Numbered from the stretch's first letter, positions 51,369-60,881 are shown. The stretch is 64,000 nucleotides of DNA from Alicyclobacillus pomorum DSM 14955 (GCF_000472905.1 NZ_AXAR01000001.1:1-64000), one strand, 5' to 3'. Notes: generated by a model not told the origin, from the letters alone. Numbers and translations are program-made.

Positions 51369-53198
51369 ATGTTTACTGTGTTGAAAAAACTAGGTTGGTT
51401 TTTCCGTGAGCACAAGAGGCGGTACGCGATTGCGCTTGGCATTCTTCTCATCCTGAATTTTGTCGAAGTCGTCCCTCCTAAGCTCGTAGGCAATGCGATT
51501 GACCAGATGAACCAGGGAACGATGAACCTTTCCCGTCTGCTCGGCATTGTGGGTATGTACGCGGCGCTCATCGCGGTCTCGTACATCATGGGGTACACAT
51601 GGATGTACCAGCTGTTCGGCGGGGGCTTCATTCTGCAGCGGACCCTTCGCTCCCGGTTGATGCGCCACTTTTTAAGGATGACACCGACGTTCTTTGAAAA
51701 GAACCGCACAGGTGATCTCATGGCGCGGGCAACCAACGACTTGACCGCGGTGTCACAGACCGTAGGGTTTGGCATGTTGACCTTGATTGACTCCACCACC
51801 TTTTCAGCCACCATTTTGCTGACCATGGGAACGCTCATCAGTTGGAAATTAACCCTCTTGTCCCTGTTGCCGCTGCCCGTCATCGCCTGGGCAGTGACCA
51901 AGTACGGCAAGGTGGTGCATCGCCGATTTACGCTGGCGCAGGACGCGTTCGGCGACATGAACGACAAGGTACTCGAGACCATCGCCGGGATCCGCGTGGT
52001 CCGGGCCTATGTGCAAGAGCGGGCGGAGGAACAGCGCTTCGCAGAAACCACAGAAGAAGTGTATCGGAAGAACGTCTCTGTCGCACGCATCGACGCCCTC
52101 TTTGAACCCACCATCAAACTGCTCGTCGGCATCAGTTACCTCATTGGTCTGGGATACGGGGCGTACATGGTGTTTCGCAGCCAAATCACGCTCGGTGAAC
52201 TTACGTCGTTCAACGTCTACCTCGGGATGCTGATCTGGCCCATGCTCGCCATCGGTGAGCTGATTAACGTCATGCAGCGCGGCAACGCGTCACTCGACCG
52301 AGTGAACGAGACGCTCGCCTATCCACCAGATGTGCAGGATGCAAAGGACGCCACGCCTGTGACCATCCCGCAGGTGATTGAATTTGAGTACGTCACATTC
52401 CGGTATCCGCGGTCTACAGAAGACAACTTATGCGATATTACGTTGACCATCCGGCGTGGCGACACGCTCGGAATTGTGGGGCGCACGGGGAGTGGCAAGA
52501 CCACATTGATTCGGCAGCTCTTGCGCGAATATCCAACCGGGCGCGGAACCATACGCATCAATGGCGTGCCCATTGAGCAAATTTCGCTTTCCCAGTTGCA
52601 CGGGTGGCTAGGGTACGTACCGCAGGAATCGATGCTGTTCTCACGCACCATCGAAGAGAATGTGCGTTTCGGCGCGCCGCAGGCGACGGACGAAGCGGTT
52701 GCACGGGCACTGGAAATGGCCGGCTTCAGCAAGGACGTTGCAGCGTTGCCAAACGGGTTGAAAACCCTGGTGGGCGAAAAAGGGGTGTCGTTGTCCGGCG
52801 GACAGAAGCAGCGCATTGCGTTGGCGCGCGCACTCATTACGGATCCGGAGATCCTCATCCTGGACGATGCGATGTCTGCGGTGGACGCGCGCACGGAAGC
52901 GCATATTATCGAACAGATTCGCCGTGAGCGCGCTGGGCGCACCACGTTGATTGCCACGCACCGGCTGTCTGCGGTGGAGCATGCAGACTGGATTGTGGTG
53001 CTGGACGAAGGACGTATTGTCGAGCAGGGGACCCACGAAGACTTGTTGCGAAGAGGCGGCTGGTATTTTGAGCAGTATCTGCGGCAACAAACGGAACAAG
53101 GCTTGAATGGATTGATAGATGAGGAGACCCAAAGCGGGGCAGACGTCGATACGTGTGAGGGGCAACTTGAGGCATCGGAACGTGGGGTGAGACCATGA
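51369..53198 (+). CDS. bmrC: Heterodimeric multidrug ABC transporter half, BmrC-like
   Basis: 609 residues with six membrane helices (about 15-320) and a C-terminal ABC domain: Walker A VGRTGSGKTTLI, signature LSGGQKQR, Walker B ILILDDAMSAVD and switch histidine ATHRLSAVEHAD. The residue after the Walker B aspartate is Asp instead of the catalytic Glu, as in the degenerate site of BmrC-type heterodimers. It would work with the next gene product to export drugs from the cytoplasm. GGAGGG precedes the ATG. Expression is probably set by the leader attenuator upstream. Confidence 0.93.
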   Translation: MFTVLKKLGWFFREHKRRYAIALGILLILNFVEVVPPKLVGNAIDQMNQGTMNLSRLLGIVGMYAALIAVSYIMGYTWMYQLFGGGFILQRTLRSRLMRHFLRMTPTFFEKNRTGDLMARATNDLTAVSQTVGFGMLTLIDSTTFSATILLTMGTLISWKLTLLSLLPLPVIAWAVTKYGKVVHRRFTLAQDAFGDMNDKVLETIAGIRVVRAYVQERAEEQRFAETTEEVYRKNVSVARIDALFEPTIKLLVGISYLIGLGYGAYMVFRSQITLGELTSFNVYLGMLIWPMLAIGELINVMQRGNASLDRVNETLAYPPDVQDAKDATPVTIPQVIEFEYVTFRYPRSTEDNLCDITLTIRRGDTLGIVGRTGSGKTTLIRQLLREYPTGRGTIRINGVPIEQISLSQLHGWLGYVPQESMLFSRTIEENVRFGAPQATDEAVARALEMAGFSKDVAALPNGLKTLVGEKGVSLSGGQKQRIALARALITDPEILILDDAMSAVDARTEAHIIEQIRRERAGRTTLIATHRLSAVEHADWIVVLDEGRIVEQGTHEDLLRRGGWYFEQYLRQQTEQGLNGLIDEETQSGADVDTCEGQLEASERGVRP

Positions 53199-55216
53199 GT
53201 GTGAGTCGGAGACTACTCAACTACGCGGCGCTCTACAAGCGCACCATTTTGCTGGCATTGGCCATGTTGGCTGTGGCGGTGGCCGCCGAGCTGAGTGGGC
53301 CGTTCATCGCCAAGACGATGATTGACCGGCACATCCTCGGCATTGAACAGCCTTGGTATCAGACGTCTGGACCATGTCCGGACGCGGTGTCATTCCAGGG
53401 ACACTGGTACAAGCGGGCGGACTACTTCTCGGCCGGGGAACATCGCGGACGGCCTGCACGTGTGCTCCAGGTCGGTCACTCGTTCTACTTCGTGAACGGA
53501 ACACTGCCGTTTGATGGAGAGAGAACCGTGCACGATGGACAGTTGACCGTTCACCAGGGAAGTCGTGAGGCCACGTTGCCGGTGACTCGTTTGAGCACGC
53601 AGGCGTTATACGCATTCTACAAACCGGAATTGCCCCGCATGTGGCTGCTCGCGCTACTCTACTTCGGACTGCTGATGGTGTCGGTGCTGTTCACGTACGG
53701 GCAGCGGTTGCTGTTTCAAATTTCAGCCAATCGGATTTTACAGCAAATGAGGCAAGACGTCTTCCGGCAAATTCACCGCATTCCGATTCAGTACTTTGAC
53801 AATACCCCGGCTGGCAAGATTGTCTCGCGGGTCACGAACGACACCGAAGCGATTCGCGATCTCTTCGTGACGGTACTCGCGAACATCTGCTCCAGCATCA
53901 TTTATATGGTGGGCATTTACGTGGCCCTCTTCATCCTGGACGTGCGCATGGCGCTCATCAGTCTGCTGCTCGTGCCGATTCTCGCCGTGTGGATCACACT
54001 GTACCGGAAGTACGCGGTGACCATCAATCATCGCATTCGCGCCTTGCTCAGCGATATCAATGCGATGATCAACGAAACCATTCAAGGCGTGCCCGTCATT
54101 CGCGCGTTTAACCGCCAGGAGCGTACCTTGGAGGAGTTTGAGGCGTTAAACCACGAGCAATATATCAGCCAGACCCAGTTGCTCAGCATCAATTCGGCGA
54201 CGGGCTACAACCTGGCCGGAATGGTGCGCAACCTGTTCTTCGTCGCCATGATAGCGTACTTTGGGTGGAAGTCGTTTCACTTGGCAGGCGCCATCTCGTT
54301 TGGTGCCTTGTACGCTTTCGTGGACTACTTGAACCGCCTGTTCCAACCCGTGGTGCAAGTGGTCAACCAGCTGGCAAACCTCGAACAGGCTCGCGTATCT
54401 GCTGACAGGGTGTTTCAACTTCTGGATGAACCGGGGATTGACGTGGTGGACGGGGAAATGCCCAAGTATCGAGGCGACGTCGTGTTCGACAACGTGTATT
54501 TCTCCTACGACGGCAAACACGACGTCTTAAAAGGCATCTCGTTTTCGGCCAAACAGGGTCAGACCGTGGCCTTGGTGGGACACACGGGGTCGGGGAAGAG
54601 CTCCATCATGAACCTATTGTTCCGCTTCTACCAGCCTCGGTCGGGTAAGATTACCATAGACGGCGTAGACATTTCTATGATTCCGCGGCAACATCTCCGC
54701 AGGCACATGGGCATCGTGTTGCAGGATCCGTTCCTGTTTACAGGCACCATCGCCTCCAACGTCAGTTTGGGAGATCCAGCAGTTCCGCGTGAACGTGTAG
54801 AACAAGCGTTAAGAGATGTGGGAGCCGACAAACTGCTTGGCCATCTGCCACAAGGCTGGGATGAGCCTGTGCTGGAAAAGGGCAGCACGCTGTCCGCCGG
54901 GCAACGGCAACTCATTTCGTTTGCGCGGGCGCTGGCGTTTGATCCAGCCATTCTGGTGCTGGACGAGGCCACGTCCAGCATTGACACGGAGACGGAGGCC
55001 GTCATTCAGGACGCACTCGAGGTGCTGAAGCGGGGGCGTACGACGTTCATCATTGCGCATCGGCTGTCCACCATTCGTAACGCCGACTTGATCTTGGTAC
55101 TCGACAAAGGTGTCATCGTCGAACGCGGATCTCACGATGAATTGATGGCTTTGAAGGGACGCTATTATCAGATGTATCAGTTGCAACAGGGTGAGCGCGT
55201 ACGGGAAACGGGGTGA
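53195..55216 (+). CDS. bmrD: Heterodimeric multidrug ABC transporter half, BmrD-like
   Basis: 673 residues, the same size as Bacillus BmrD. The first helix is followed by an unusual extracytoplasmic insertion (about residues 45-145, HILGIEQPWYQ to KPELPRMW) typical of BmrD. Then come five more helices and the ABC domain with LVGHTGSGKSSIMNLL, LSAGQRQL, a normal Walker B LVLDEATSSID and the switch region IIAHRLSTIRNAD. It supplies the Walker B glutamate that the partner lacks. The ATG overlaps the bmrC-like stop (ATGA). Confidence 0.94.
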   Translation: MSVSRRLLNYAALYKRTILLALAMLAVAVAAELSGPFIAKTMIDRHILGIEQPWYQTSGPCPDAVSFQGHWYKRADYFSAGEHRGRPARVLQVGHSFYFVNGTLPFDGERTVHDGQLTVHQGSREATLPVTRLSTQALYAFYKPELPRMWLLALLYFGLLMVSVLFTYGQRLLFQISANRILQQMRQDVFRQIHRIPIQYFDNTPAGKIVSRVTNDTEAIRDLFVTVLANICSSIIYMVGIYVALFILDVRMALISLLLVPILAVWITLYRKYAVTINHRIRALLSDINAMINETIQGVPVIRAFNRQERTLEEFEALNHEQYISQTQLLSINSATGYNLAGMVRNLFFVAMIAYFGWKSFHLAGAISFGALYAFVDYLNRLFQPVVQVVNQLANLEQARVSADRVFQLLDEPGIDVVDGEMPKYRGDVVFDNVYFSYDGKHDVLKGISFSAKQGQTVALVGHTGSGKSSIMNLLFRFYQPRSGKITIDGVDISMIPRQHLRRHMGIVLQDPFLFTGTIASNVSLGDPAVPRERVEQALRDVGADKLLGHLPQGWDEPVLEKGSTLSAGQRQLISFARALAFDPAILVLDEATSSIDTETEAVIQDALEVLKRGRTTFIIAHRLSTIRNADLILVLDKGVIVERGSHDELMALKGRYYQMYQLQQGERVRETG

Positions 55217-55357
55217 CGGTCAAGCGGAGGACCGTACGGATGCTTGCCCACAATGTTGCGTCGGCGACTTACAAAACTCTCGCGTAGAAACGCGGCCTTG
55301 GTGATACAGTAGGACTATGGATTGTATTCTGGAAACTTTTGACGTGAGGTGGATGGA

Positions 55358-56308
55358 TTGTCCAAGGTGTCAAGCCGCTTAGAAGGTGCGCGCGTTCGTC
55401 TTCCGGTGATCTTAACCGTGGCGGCGATTCTGATGTGGGGGTGTGGTACGCCTCGCCAAGCGCCGTCCGTGCAATCCACTGTGCATACCACAAACGGTGT
55501 CACGCAAACGACTCCACCCGGTGCTGACCTGCCGAGACCGGATCACATCGTGATTGTGGTGGAAGAGAATCACTCTCGCTCGGAGATCATTGGAAATCCA
55601 GATGCGCCGTACATTAATGCGCTGCGCAATGAGGGAGCGTATTTTTCAAACTCACATGCAATAGAACACCCCAGTCAGCCGAATTACCTCGACTTGTTTT
55701 CTGGCAGCAACCAGGGGGTAACGAGTGACGCTTGTCCGCGACGCCTGTCCGCACCCAATCTGGCCAGTGAACTGCGGGACGCGCACCTGACGTTTGCCGG
55801 ATACGCGGAAGATTTGCCGTCGGTCGGATACACTGGCTGCAACAACGGCCACGTATTTTCGTTGGGTGCCACCTATGTCCGGAAGCACTGCCCCTGGGTG
55901 ACCTTCACCAACGTCCCGCCCAGCGCCAACCTCCCGTTCTCGCAATTTCCCACAGATTTCACGCGCTTGCCGACGGTGTCGTTCGTGATTCCCAACCTGA
56001 ACCACGATATGCACAACGGCACCGTCAAGTCCGCGGATATCTGGTTGAAGAACAACATTCAGCCATATGTGGACTGGGCGAAAACGCACAACAGTCTGCT
56101 CATTCTCACGTGGGATGAGGATGATCAGTCAGAGCAGAACACGATTCCCACTATCTTCGTCGGTCCCATGGTGAAGCCTGGCACGTACAGCGGGTATATC
56201 AATCACTTCAATGTCCTCCGCACCGTCGAGGACATGTATGGCTTGCCACATCTAGGCGAGAGTGCGCATGTGTCACCGATTCCCGATGTGTGGCAAAAAA
56301 ACGCTTGA
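55358..56308 (+). CDS. Secreted phosphoesterase (acid phosphatase-like), probable lipoprotein
   Basis: About 316 residues. An N-terminal signal LPVILTVAAILMWGCG ends in a lipobox-like LMWGC, suggesting lipid anchoring outside the membrane. The phosphoesterase family domain follows, with HIVIVVEENHS near the start, AIEHPSQPNYLDLFSG, FVIPNLNHDMHNGTV and LLILTWDEDDQSEQNTIPTIFVGP near the end, giving the metal-binding Asp, His and Asn residues. It probably cleaves phosphate esters, perhaps phospholipids or nucleotides, outside the cell. A TTG 5-7 bases after GAGGTGG is the likely start; an ATG 9 bases earlier is possible. Confidence 0.88.
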   Translation: MSKVSSRLEGARVRLPVILTVAAILMWGCGTPRQAPSVQSTVHTTNGVTQTTPPGADLPRPDHIVIVVEENHSRSEIIGNPDAPYINALRNEGAYFSNSHAIEHPSQPNYLDLFSGSNQGVTSDACPRRLSAPNLASELRDAHLTFAGYAEDLPSVGYTGCNNGHVFSLGATYVRKHCPWVTFTNVPPSANLPFSQFPTDFTRLPTVSFVIPNLNHDMHNGTVKSADIWLKNNIQPYVDWAKTHNSLLILTWDEDDQSEQNTIPTIFVGPMVKPGTYSGYINHFNVLRTVEDMYGLPHLGESAHVSPIPDVWQKNA

Positions 56309-56439
56309 GATGTCTGCTGTACTGACTGAGCGAACGTTGGAATAAATGGTCGACTCACCACAGGCCATGTCCCTCTATTTTCTCATCGCGTTTCGCTGAA
56401 GTATGATGGATGCAACAAATCATGTTGGGCATGGTGACA

Positions 56440-58362
56440 ATGAACATCTTATCAGCAGAAAACGTGTCGAAAAGTTATGGGGATAAAGTCTTGTTGGACT
56501 GCGTATCATTTGGCATAGACGACCAAGATAAAATTGGTCTAATTGGCGTCAATGGGACTGGCAAGTCCACCCTTTTGAAAATGGTCGCTGGCGTCGAGCA
56601 CCCCGAGTCCGGCACGGTCATTCTAGGAAGTCGGGTGACCGTTCACTACCTGCCTCAAGAGCCTGTGTTTGATCCGACATCCACGGTGTTGGACCAGGTG
56701 TTTCACGGCGAGGCTCCGGTCATGAAGCTGCTCCGAGAGTACCAACACACCTTGGACGCGTTGACCCAATCGCCGGAGGATAGGGGTCTACAAACGAAAT
56801 TACTTCGGCTCCAATCCCAGTTGGATGAACTGGATGCTTGGCAATTGGAACACGAGGCCAAGGTCATTTTGACGAAACTCGGCATCACCGATTTTCATGC
56901 GGTGGTGGGGACGCTGTCGGGAGGTCAAAGGAAGCGCATCGCGTTGGCGAGCGCTTTGATCCAGCCGGCGGATTTGTTGGTGTTGGATGAGCCAACCAAC
57001 CACATTGACAACGAAAGTGTGCAGTGGTTGGAAACGTACTTGCAAAAGCGCAAAGGTGCCCTATTGATGGTTACGCACGATCGCTACTTCCTCGACCGCG
57101 TGGTCAATCGGATATTCGAACTGGATAAGGGCAAGTTGTACCGCTACCCAGGCAACTACCAGGTGTTTCTGGAAGCGAAACTGGAACGCGAGGCCCAGCA
57201 AAGAGCTTCGGAGGAGAAACGACAGAATTTCCTCCGCAATGAACTCGAGTGGGTACGACGCGGCCCCAAGGCCAGGGGTACGAAGCAGAAAGCACGCACG
57301 GAACGCTTCTACGAAGTCTTGGAGCAAACACCGGACACCGGTCCGGAAACACTGGAGTTTGCCGCGGCAAGTTCTCGGTTGGGGCGAACCGTGATTGAAC
57401 TGGACCACGTTTCCAAAGCGTATGCAGGGAAGTCGGTGATCCCGGATTTCAGCTACATTGTGATGCGCAATGACCGAATCGGCATTGTGGGACCCAACGG
57501 GAGTGGGAAGACCACCCTGATGAAAATGATGGCGGGCCGGTTGACGCCAGACAGCGGAGTTATCACGATTGGATCCACCGTGAAAATCGGCTACTTTTCA
57601 CAGGAGCACGACGAGATGAACGGGCAGCAGCGGGTCATCGACTATATTCGCGACGAGGTGGAATACGTGGTGACTGAAGATGGCCACACCATCTCGGCCG
57701 CGCAAATGTTGGAGCGGTTCCTGTTTCCAGGCCCTTTGCAGTGGACACCGATTGCGAAGTTGTCTGGCGGGGAAAAGCGCCGATTAGCACTGCTCAAAAC
57801 GCTGATGGCTGCGCCCAACGTCCTGTTGCTCGATGAACCGACCAACGACCTGGACATTCCTACGCTCTCCGTGCTTGAATCGTATCTCGACGAGTTTCCG
57901 GGTGCAGTGATTGTGGTTTCGCACGACAGATACTTTTTGGACCGCGTCGCAGAGAAAGTGTTTGCGTTTGAGGGCGGGGGACAGGTATCCACGTACTTCG
58001 GGAACTTCTCAGACTATCTCGCGCATCATCCAGAGGAGGAGTCGGAGGCGCCTTCCGAGAAGTATACTGAAAAGACTGAAAAGCGGAGTCGCCGTTCGTC
58101 GAAGCCCACCATTCGGAAGTTCACTTTCAAAGAGCAAAAAGAATACGATGAGATTGAGGATAGGATTGCAGAGGTAGAGCAATCTCTGAGCGTTGTAACG
58201 CAGCAAATGGACGAGGCCGGTGGCGATTACGGTCGATTGCAGGCGTTGTACGAAGAGCAACAGGCATTGGAGGAGCGGTTGAACGAATTGTTGGACAGGT
58301 GGACGTACCTAAACGAAATCGCCGAAGAAATGGAACATAGCCGCAAATCCGGGCGTGGCTGA
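56440..58362 (+). CDS. ABC-F family ATPase (Uup/YfmR-like)
   Basis: About 640 residues without membrane helices. The first ABC domain has GVNGTGKSTLL, LSGGQRKR and LLVLDEPTNHID. The interdomain arm is rich in Arg, Glu and Gln (residues about 240-310), and the second ABC domain has GPNGSGKTTLM, LSGGEKRR and LLLDEPTNDLD. A C-terminal coiled coil (about 560-640, KQKEYDEIEDRIAEVEQSL) marks the Uup type. These act on the ribosome to resolve stalled or misfolded states and are not transporters. The start is uncertain: ATGs at 56410, 56431 and 56440 are possible, with homology beginning at the last. Confidence 0.92.
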   Translation: MNILSAENVSKSYGDKVLLDCVSFGIDDQDKIGLIGVNGTGKSTLLKMVAGVEHPESGTVILGSRVTVHYLPQEPVFDPTSTVLDQVFHGEAPVMKLLREYQHTLDALTQSPEDRGLQTKLLRLQSQLDELDAWQLEHEAKVILTKLGITDFHAVVGTLSGGQRKRIALASALIQPADLLVLDEPTNHIDNESVQWLETYLQKRKGALLMVTHDRYFLDRVVNRIFELDKGKLYRYPGNYQVFLEAKLEREAQQRASEEKRQNFLRNELEWVRRGPKARGTKQKARTERFYEVLEQTPDTGPETLEFAAASSRLGRTVIELDHVSKAYAGKSVIPDFSYIVMRNDRIGIVGPNGSGKTTLMKMMAGRLTPDSGVITIGSTVKIGYFSQEHDEMNGQQRVIDYIRDEVEYVVTEDGHTISAAQMLERFLFPGPLQWTPIAKLSGGEKRRLALLKTLMAAPNVLLLDEPTNDLDIPTLSVLESYLDEFPGAVIVVSHDRYFLDRVAEKVFAFEGGGQVSTYFGNFSDYLAHHPEEESEAPSEKYTEKTEKRSRRSSKPTIRKFTFKEQKEYDEIEDRIAEVEQSLSVVTQQMDEAGGDYGRLQALYEEQQALEERLNELLDRWTYLNEIAEEMEHSRKSGRG

Positions 58363-58420
58363 TACGTGAATAATTCCTTCCTCCGCTCCCCATGCTATGT
58401 GCGACAAAGGAGGAGCGACT

Positions 58421-58957
58421 GTGCATTGGTATGACAGGCTGGCAGAGTATTTCCCTGAACACGAGCTGAAGGAAAAAGGACAACTGCAGGATTTGCTGGT
58501 TCACCATGATGCGTATAAGAAATTCGAGACCGAGGATTTCCTCGTGGCATATGCGGAGTTTCCAACGTTCATTTTCATTGATTACCTCATCGTGAACCCG
58601 AACACCAGAGGTCGTGGCGTCGGCAGCAAGGTAATCAATCATTTTAAGCAAATGGGGAAGACCATCATCCTCGAAGTGGAGCCACCAGACACAGACGATG
58701 CAGACACGGTAAAGCGCATCCGTTTCTACGAAAAAAACGGTTTCCGCAGAGCGGAGCACATTGAATACACGCGGTCTGACGAGGACGGTACGCCGTTCAC
58801 CATGGACGTGTACTACTGGTCGCCGAACGAAGTGTCCGAACGGACGATTCTGGAGCAAATGTCCACTGTGTGTCGGGAAATTCACAACTTCCGGTCGCTT
58901 AAATACTACGGGCGTATTGTAGCTGATCCGGACGATGTGCTAACCTGGGTTCATTAG
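58421..58957 (+). CDS. yjbC: GNAT acetyltransferase, YjbC-like
   Basis: 178 residues. The order HWYDRLAEYFPEHELKEKGQLQDLL, then YAEFPTFIFIDYLIVNPNTRGRGVGSKVI (acetyl-CoA loop), ILEVEPPDTDDADTVKRIRFYEKNGF and VYYWSP follows Bacillus subtilis YjbC closely. That protein is a putative acetyltransferase encoded next to spx and induced by stress. Here no spx gene is adjacent. AAAGGAGG lies 8 bases before the GTG at 58421. Confidence 0.9.
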   Translation: MHWYDRLAEYFPEHELKEKGQLQDLLVHHDAYKKFETEDFLVAYAEFPTFIFIDYLIVNPNTRGRGVGSKVINHFKQMGKTIILEVEPPDTDDADTVKRIRFYEKNGFRRAEHIEYTRSDEDGTPFTMDVYYWSPNEVSERTILEQMSTVCREIHNFRSLKYYGRIVADPDDVLTWVH

Positions 58958-59015
58958 CGTGAGGGAAGGGGCATCTCCTGACCCGCACGGATGACCAAGG
59001 GAGTTACGTGGAACC

Positions 59016-59231
59016 ATGGCGAAAAACGGACAGCAACGTAAAGATATTTACCCCGGGCTTGAGGTCGACATCGTTTTGAAAAAAGATCAGCCGACAGGGA
59101 AGACCACCCGGGGCATTGTCAAGGACATCCTCACAAAGTCTCCGACACATCCCCATGGCATCAAAGTGCGCCTGCAGGATGGCCAGATTGGTAGGGTTCA
59201 AACGATTGTTGGGTCGTCTTCCGAATCATAG
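59016..59231 (+). CDS. ywbE: YwbE family protein
   Basis: 71 residues, full length for YwbE. QQRKDIYPGLEVDIVLKKDQPTGKTTRGIVKDILTKSP, then HPHGIKVRLQDGQIGRVQTI, is the whole conserved domain, a small SH3-like beta fold. The function is unknown. It stands alone, with the next gene convergent only 16 bases away; ACTCC/GGAGT arms near 59232-59253 could serve both ends. Confidence 0.93.
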   Translation: MAKNGQQRKDIYPGLEVDIVLKKDQPTGKTTRGIVKDILTKSPTHPHGIKVRLQDGQIGRVQTIVGSSSES

Positions 59232-59247
59232 AAACTCCGGCCTCTGG

Positions 59248-59676
59248 TCAGGAGTGTCTTTGTGTGCGGCGGTAGCGGTATTGCGTCCATTGGTAGCGAA
59301 TGAAACATCCGATGCAGAAGCCGAGGATGGCGATAAACGCAGCCAAGGCAACCATGGCGGTAAATAAATATGCTACAATCAGCCAGTGCATGAGATAGCC
59401 AATTAGGCCGAGCGCAAGACAGGCGACGGCGATGATTTGATTGAACTGTTGTTGGTCGCGGTCTTCCGGAACGTATTCCGACAGCGGTTTCCGCAGGAAC
59501 ACCCTGGCCAAGCGCATGATGGGGTTCAAGCCAACCACAATGCCCATGATCCCCGCGATGAATGGAATCAGCAGAATCCAATACGCGCCAGTGACCCATG
59601 TAACGAGAACGGACAAGACAATCACCCATTGATTGGTACGCACCAAGGGACGAGGAATTGTTGAGCTTCTTTGCAT
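59248..59676 (-). CDS. DUF4395 integral membrane protein
   Basis: 142 residues with four membrane helices. IPRPLVRTNQWVIVLSVLVTW, the family motif GLNPIMRLARVFLRKPLSEYVPEDRDQQQFNQIIAVACL, and a C-terminal helix pair ending CFIRYQWTQYRYR identify DUF4395. The function is unknown; relatives often sit near thiol-redox or rhodanese genes, but none is here. AT-rich promoter-like DNA (TATATCGGTATATAAGTATATT) lies upstream. Confidence 0.88.
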   Translation of the reverse strand: MQRSSTIPRPLVRTNQWVIVLSVLVTWVTGAYWILLIPFIAGIMGIVVGLNPIMRLARVFLRKPLSEYVPEDRDQQQFNQIIAVACLALGLIGYLMHWLIVAYLFTAMVALAAFIAILGFCIGCFIRYQWTQYRYRRTQRHS

Positions 59677-59871
59677 CGTTTAATCCCGCCTTTTTATATC
59701 GGTATATAAGTATATTACGCGTCTGGAGGGGGAATGGGAAGCATAAGGAGCCGATGTGTTCTAATTAGAGTTGTCCAAAGAACCTTTGGCGTGCTGTACA
59801 GTCCATCGCGGCTTGTGTAACGTAGGTAGGAGGCGGATCGTCCAATACAATGACGACGTTCGCAGACGCCT

Positions 59872-60429
59872 GTGCGTAGGAGCCAGACGGCTGCGTCTGG
59901 GAGTGTGCTTTGTGAAAAAGATCCGAGTCCTCATCACCACATGCCTTGCCCTCGTTCTAACAAAGGCTATGACACACATCAGAAATATCCTGTGTTGTGC
60001 CTCTTTCATGGCAAAGATGGAAACGCAGATTCGTGGATGGACGGGTCACAAGGAAGTGGTGCGGTGGGTGTAAATGCCATGGCGACAGCACTCATTGCAG
60101 AGGGGAAGATCCGCCCGCTGATGATTGTTTCTCCAGAAATCGATAACGGATATGGCATCAACACATCCTTGACCACTCAGTCGGTAAGTGGATACAGCCG
60201 GGGCATGTACGAGGATTACGTCATGAAGGACCTGATTCCATATGTGGATCACCACTACAGCACCATCGCCAACAAGTCCGGACGGTACGTGGGTGGACTG
60301 TCAATGGGCGGTTTTGCTGCACTGCACGACAGTTTCCTTCATCCGGATGTGTTTTCGAAAGTCGGTGTGATGAGCGCGCACGCAGCCGACCTGCTATTGT
60401 TCTTCGACGGCACGTCTGGCACGTCATGA
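59872..60429 (+). pseudogene. Truncated esterase (enterochelin esterase/Fes-like, PF00756)
   Basis: The frame reads NKGYDTHQKYPVLCLFHGKDGNADSWMDG, then LMIVSPEIDNGYG, DLIPYVDHHYSTIANKSGRYVGGLSMGGFAALHDSFLHPDVF with the nucleophile Ser in GLSMGG, and SKVGVMSAH, then stops. The family needs a further 60 or more residues with the catalytic Asp/Glu and His, which are missing. At the 5' side an overlapping frame has a signal-peptide-like VKKIRVLITTCLALVL at 59910, out of frame with the esterase part. I infer loss of the region after the signal peptide and of the C-terminus. Confidence 0.75.
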
Positions 60430-60440
60430 GCAGATGGAGT

Positions 60441-60478
60441 TTCGGGATAAGGTAACAGGGGAGCCCCCCTATCCCGAA
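60441..60478. other. Strong inverted repeat after the truncated esterase
   Basis: TTCGGGATA and TATCCCGAA pair perfectly, with further GG/CC pairs inside. There is no T-tract. It lies between the broken esterase stop and the stop of the convergent VOC gene, and may be a bidirectional 3' structure or a rearrangement scar. Confidence 0.6.
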
Positions 60479-60491
60479 TCGCAATTCCGTG

Positions 60492-60854
60492 TCAGCCCTT
60501 CAACAGAAACTCGTTTCCATCGATGTCTTCAAACGTTGCGTAGGTGCCCCATGACATGGCTTTCGGTGAATCATTGAATTTCACGCCGTTTGCAACCATC
60601 TGTTCATATGTTCCTTGAATGTCATGGCACTCAAAGACGATGGATGGCTTTCTTTCCTGCCAATCTGGCATCATCGCCTTCGGATATATCACGAGTCGAG
60701 ACTGCGCGCCTGGAGGTGCCACTTCAATCCAATTGGCATTCGGTCCCATCGGGTGGTTTGCCACCACTTCAAAACCGACCTTTTGTGTCCAGAACTCGAG
60801 CGCCTTTTGTTGGTCCTCGACATATACGGCGACGGTTGCAATGGATTGAATCAC
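60492..60854 (-). CDS. VOC family protein (glyoxalase/dioxygenase-like)
   Basis: 120 residues with two beta-alpha-beta-beta-beta modules: IATVAVYVEDQQKALEFWTQKVGFEVVAN and PSIVFECHDIQGTYEQMVANGVKF...ATFEDIDGNEFLLKG. The final Glu is a typical metal ligand. Members include glyoxalases, extradiol dioxygenases and fosfomycin/bleomycin resistance proteins, so the reaction is unknown. The 52-bp repeat lies 28 bases upstream of its start. Confidence 0.92.
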   Translation of the reverse strand: MIQSIATVAVYVEDQQKALEFWTQKVGFEVVANHPMGPNANWIEVAPPGAQSRLVIYPKAMMPDWQERKPSIVFECHDIQGTYEQMVANGVKFNDSPKAMSWGTYATFEDIDGNEFLLKG

Positions 60855-60881
60855 GAATCCTTCACCCCTGCCTTATTTTTC

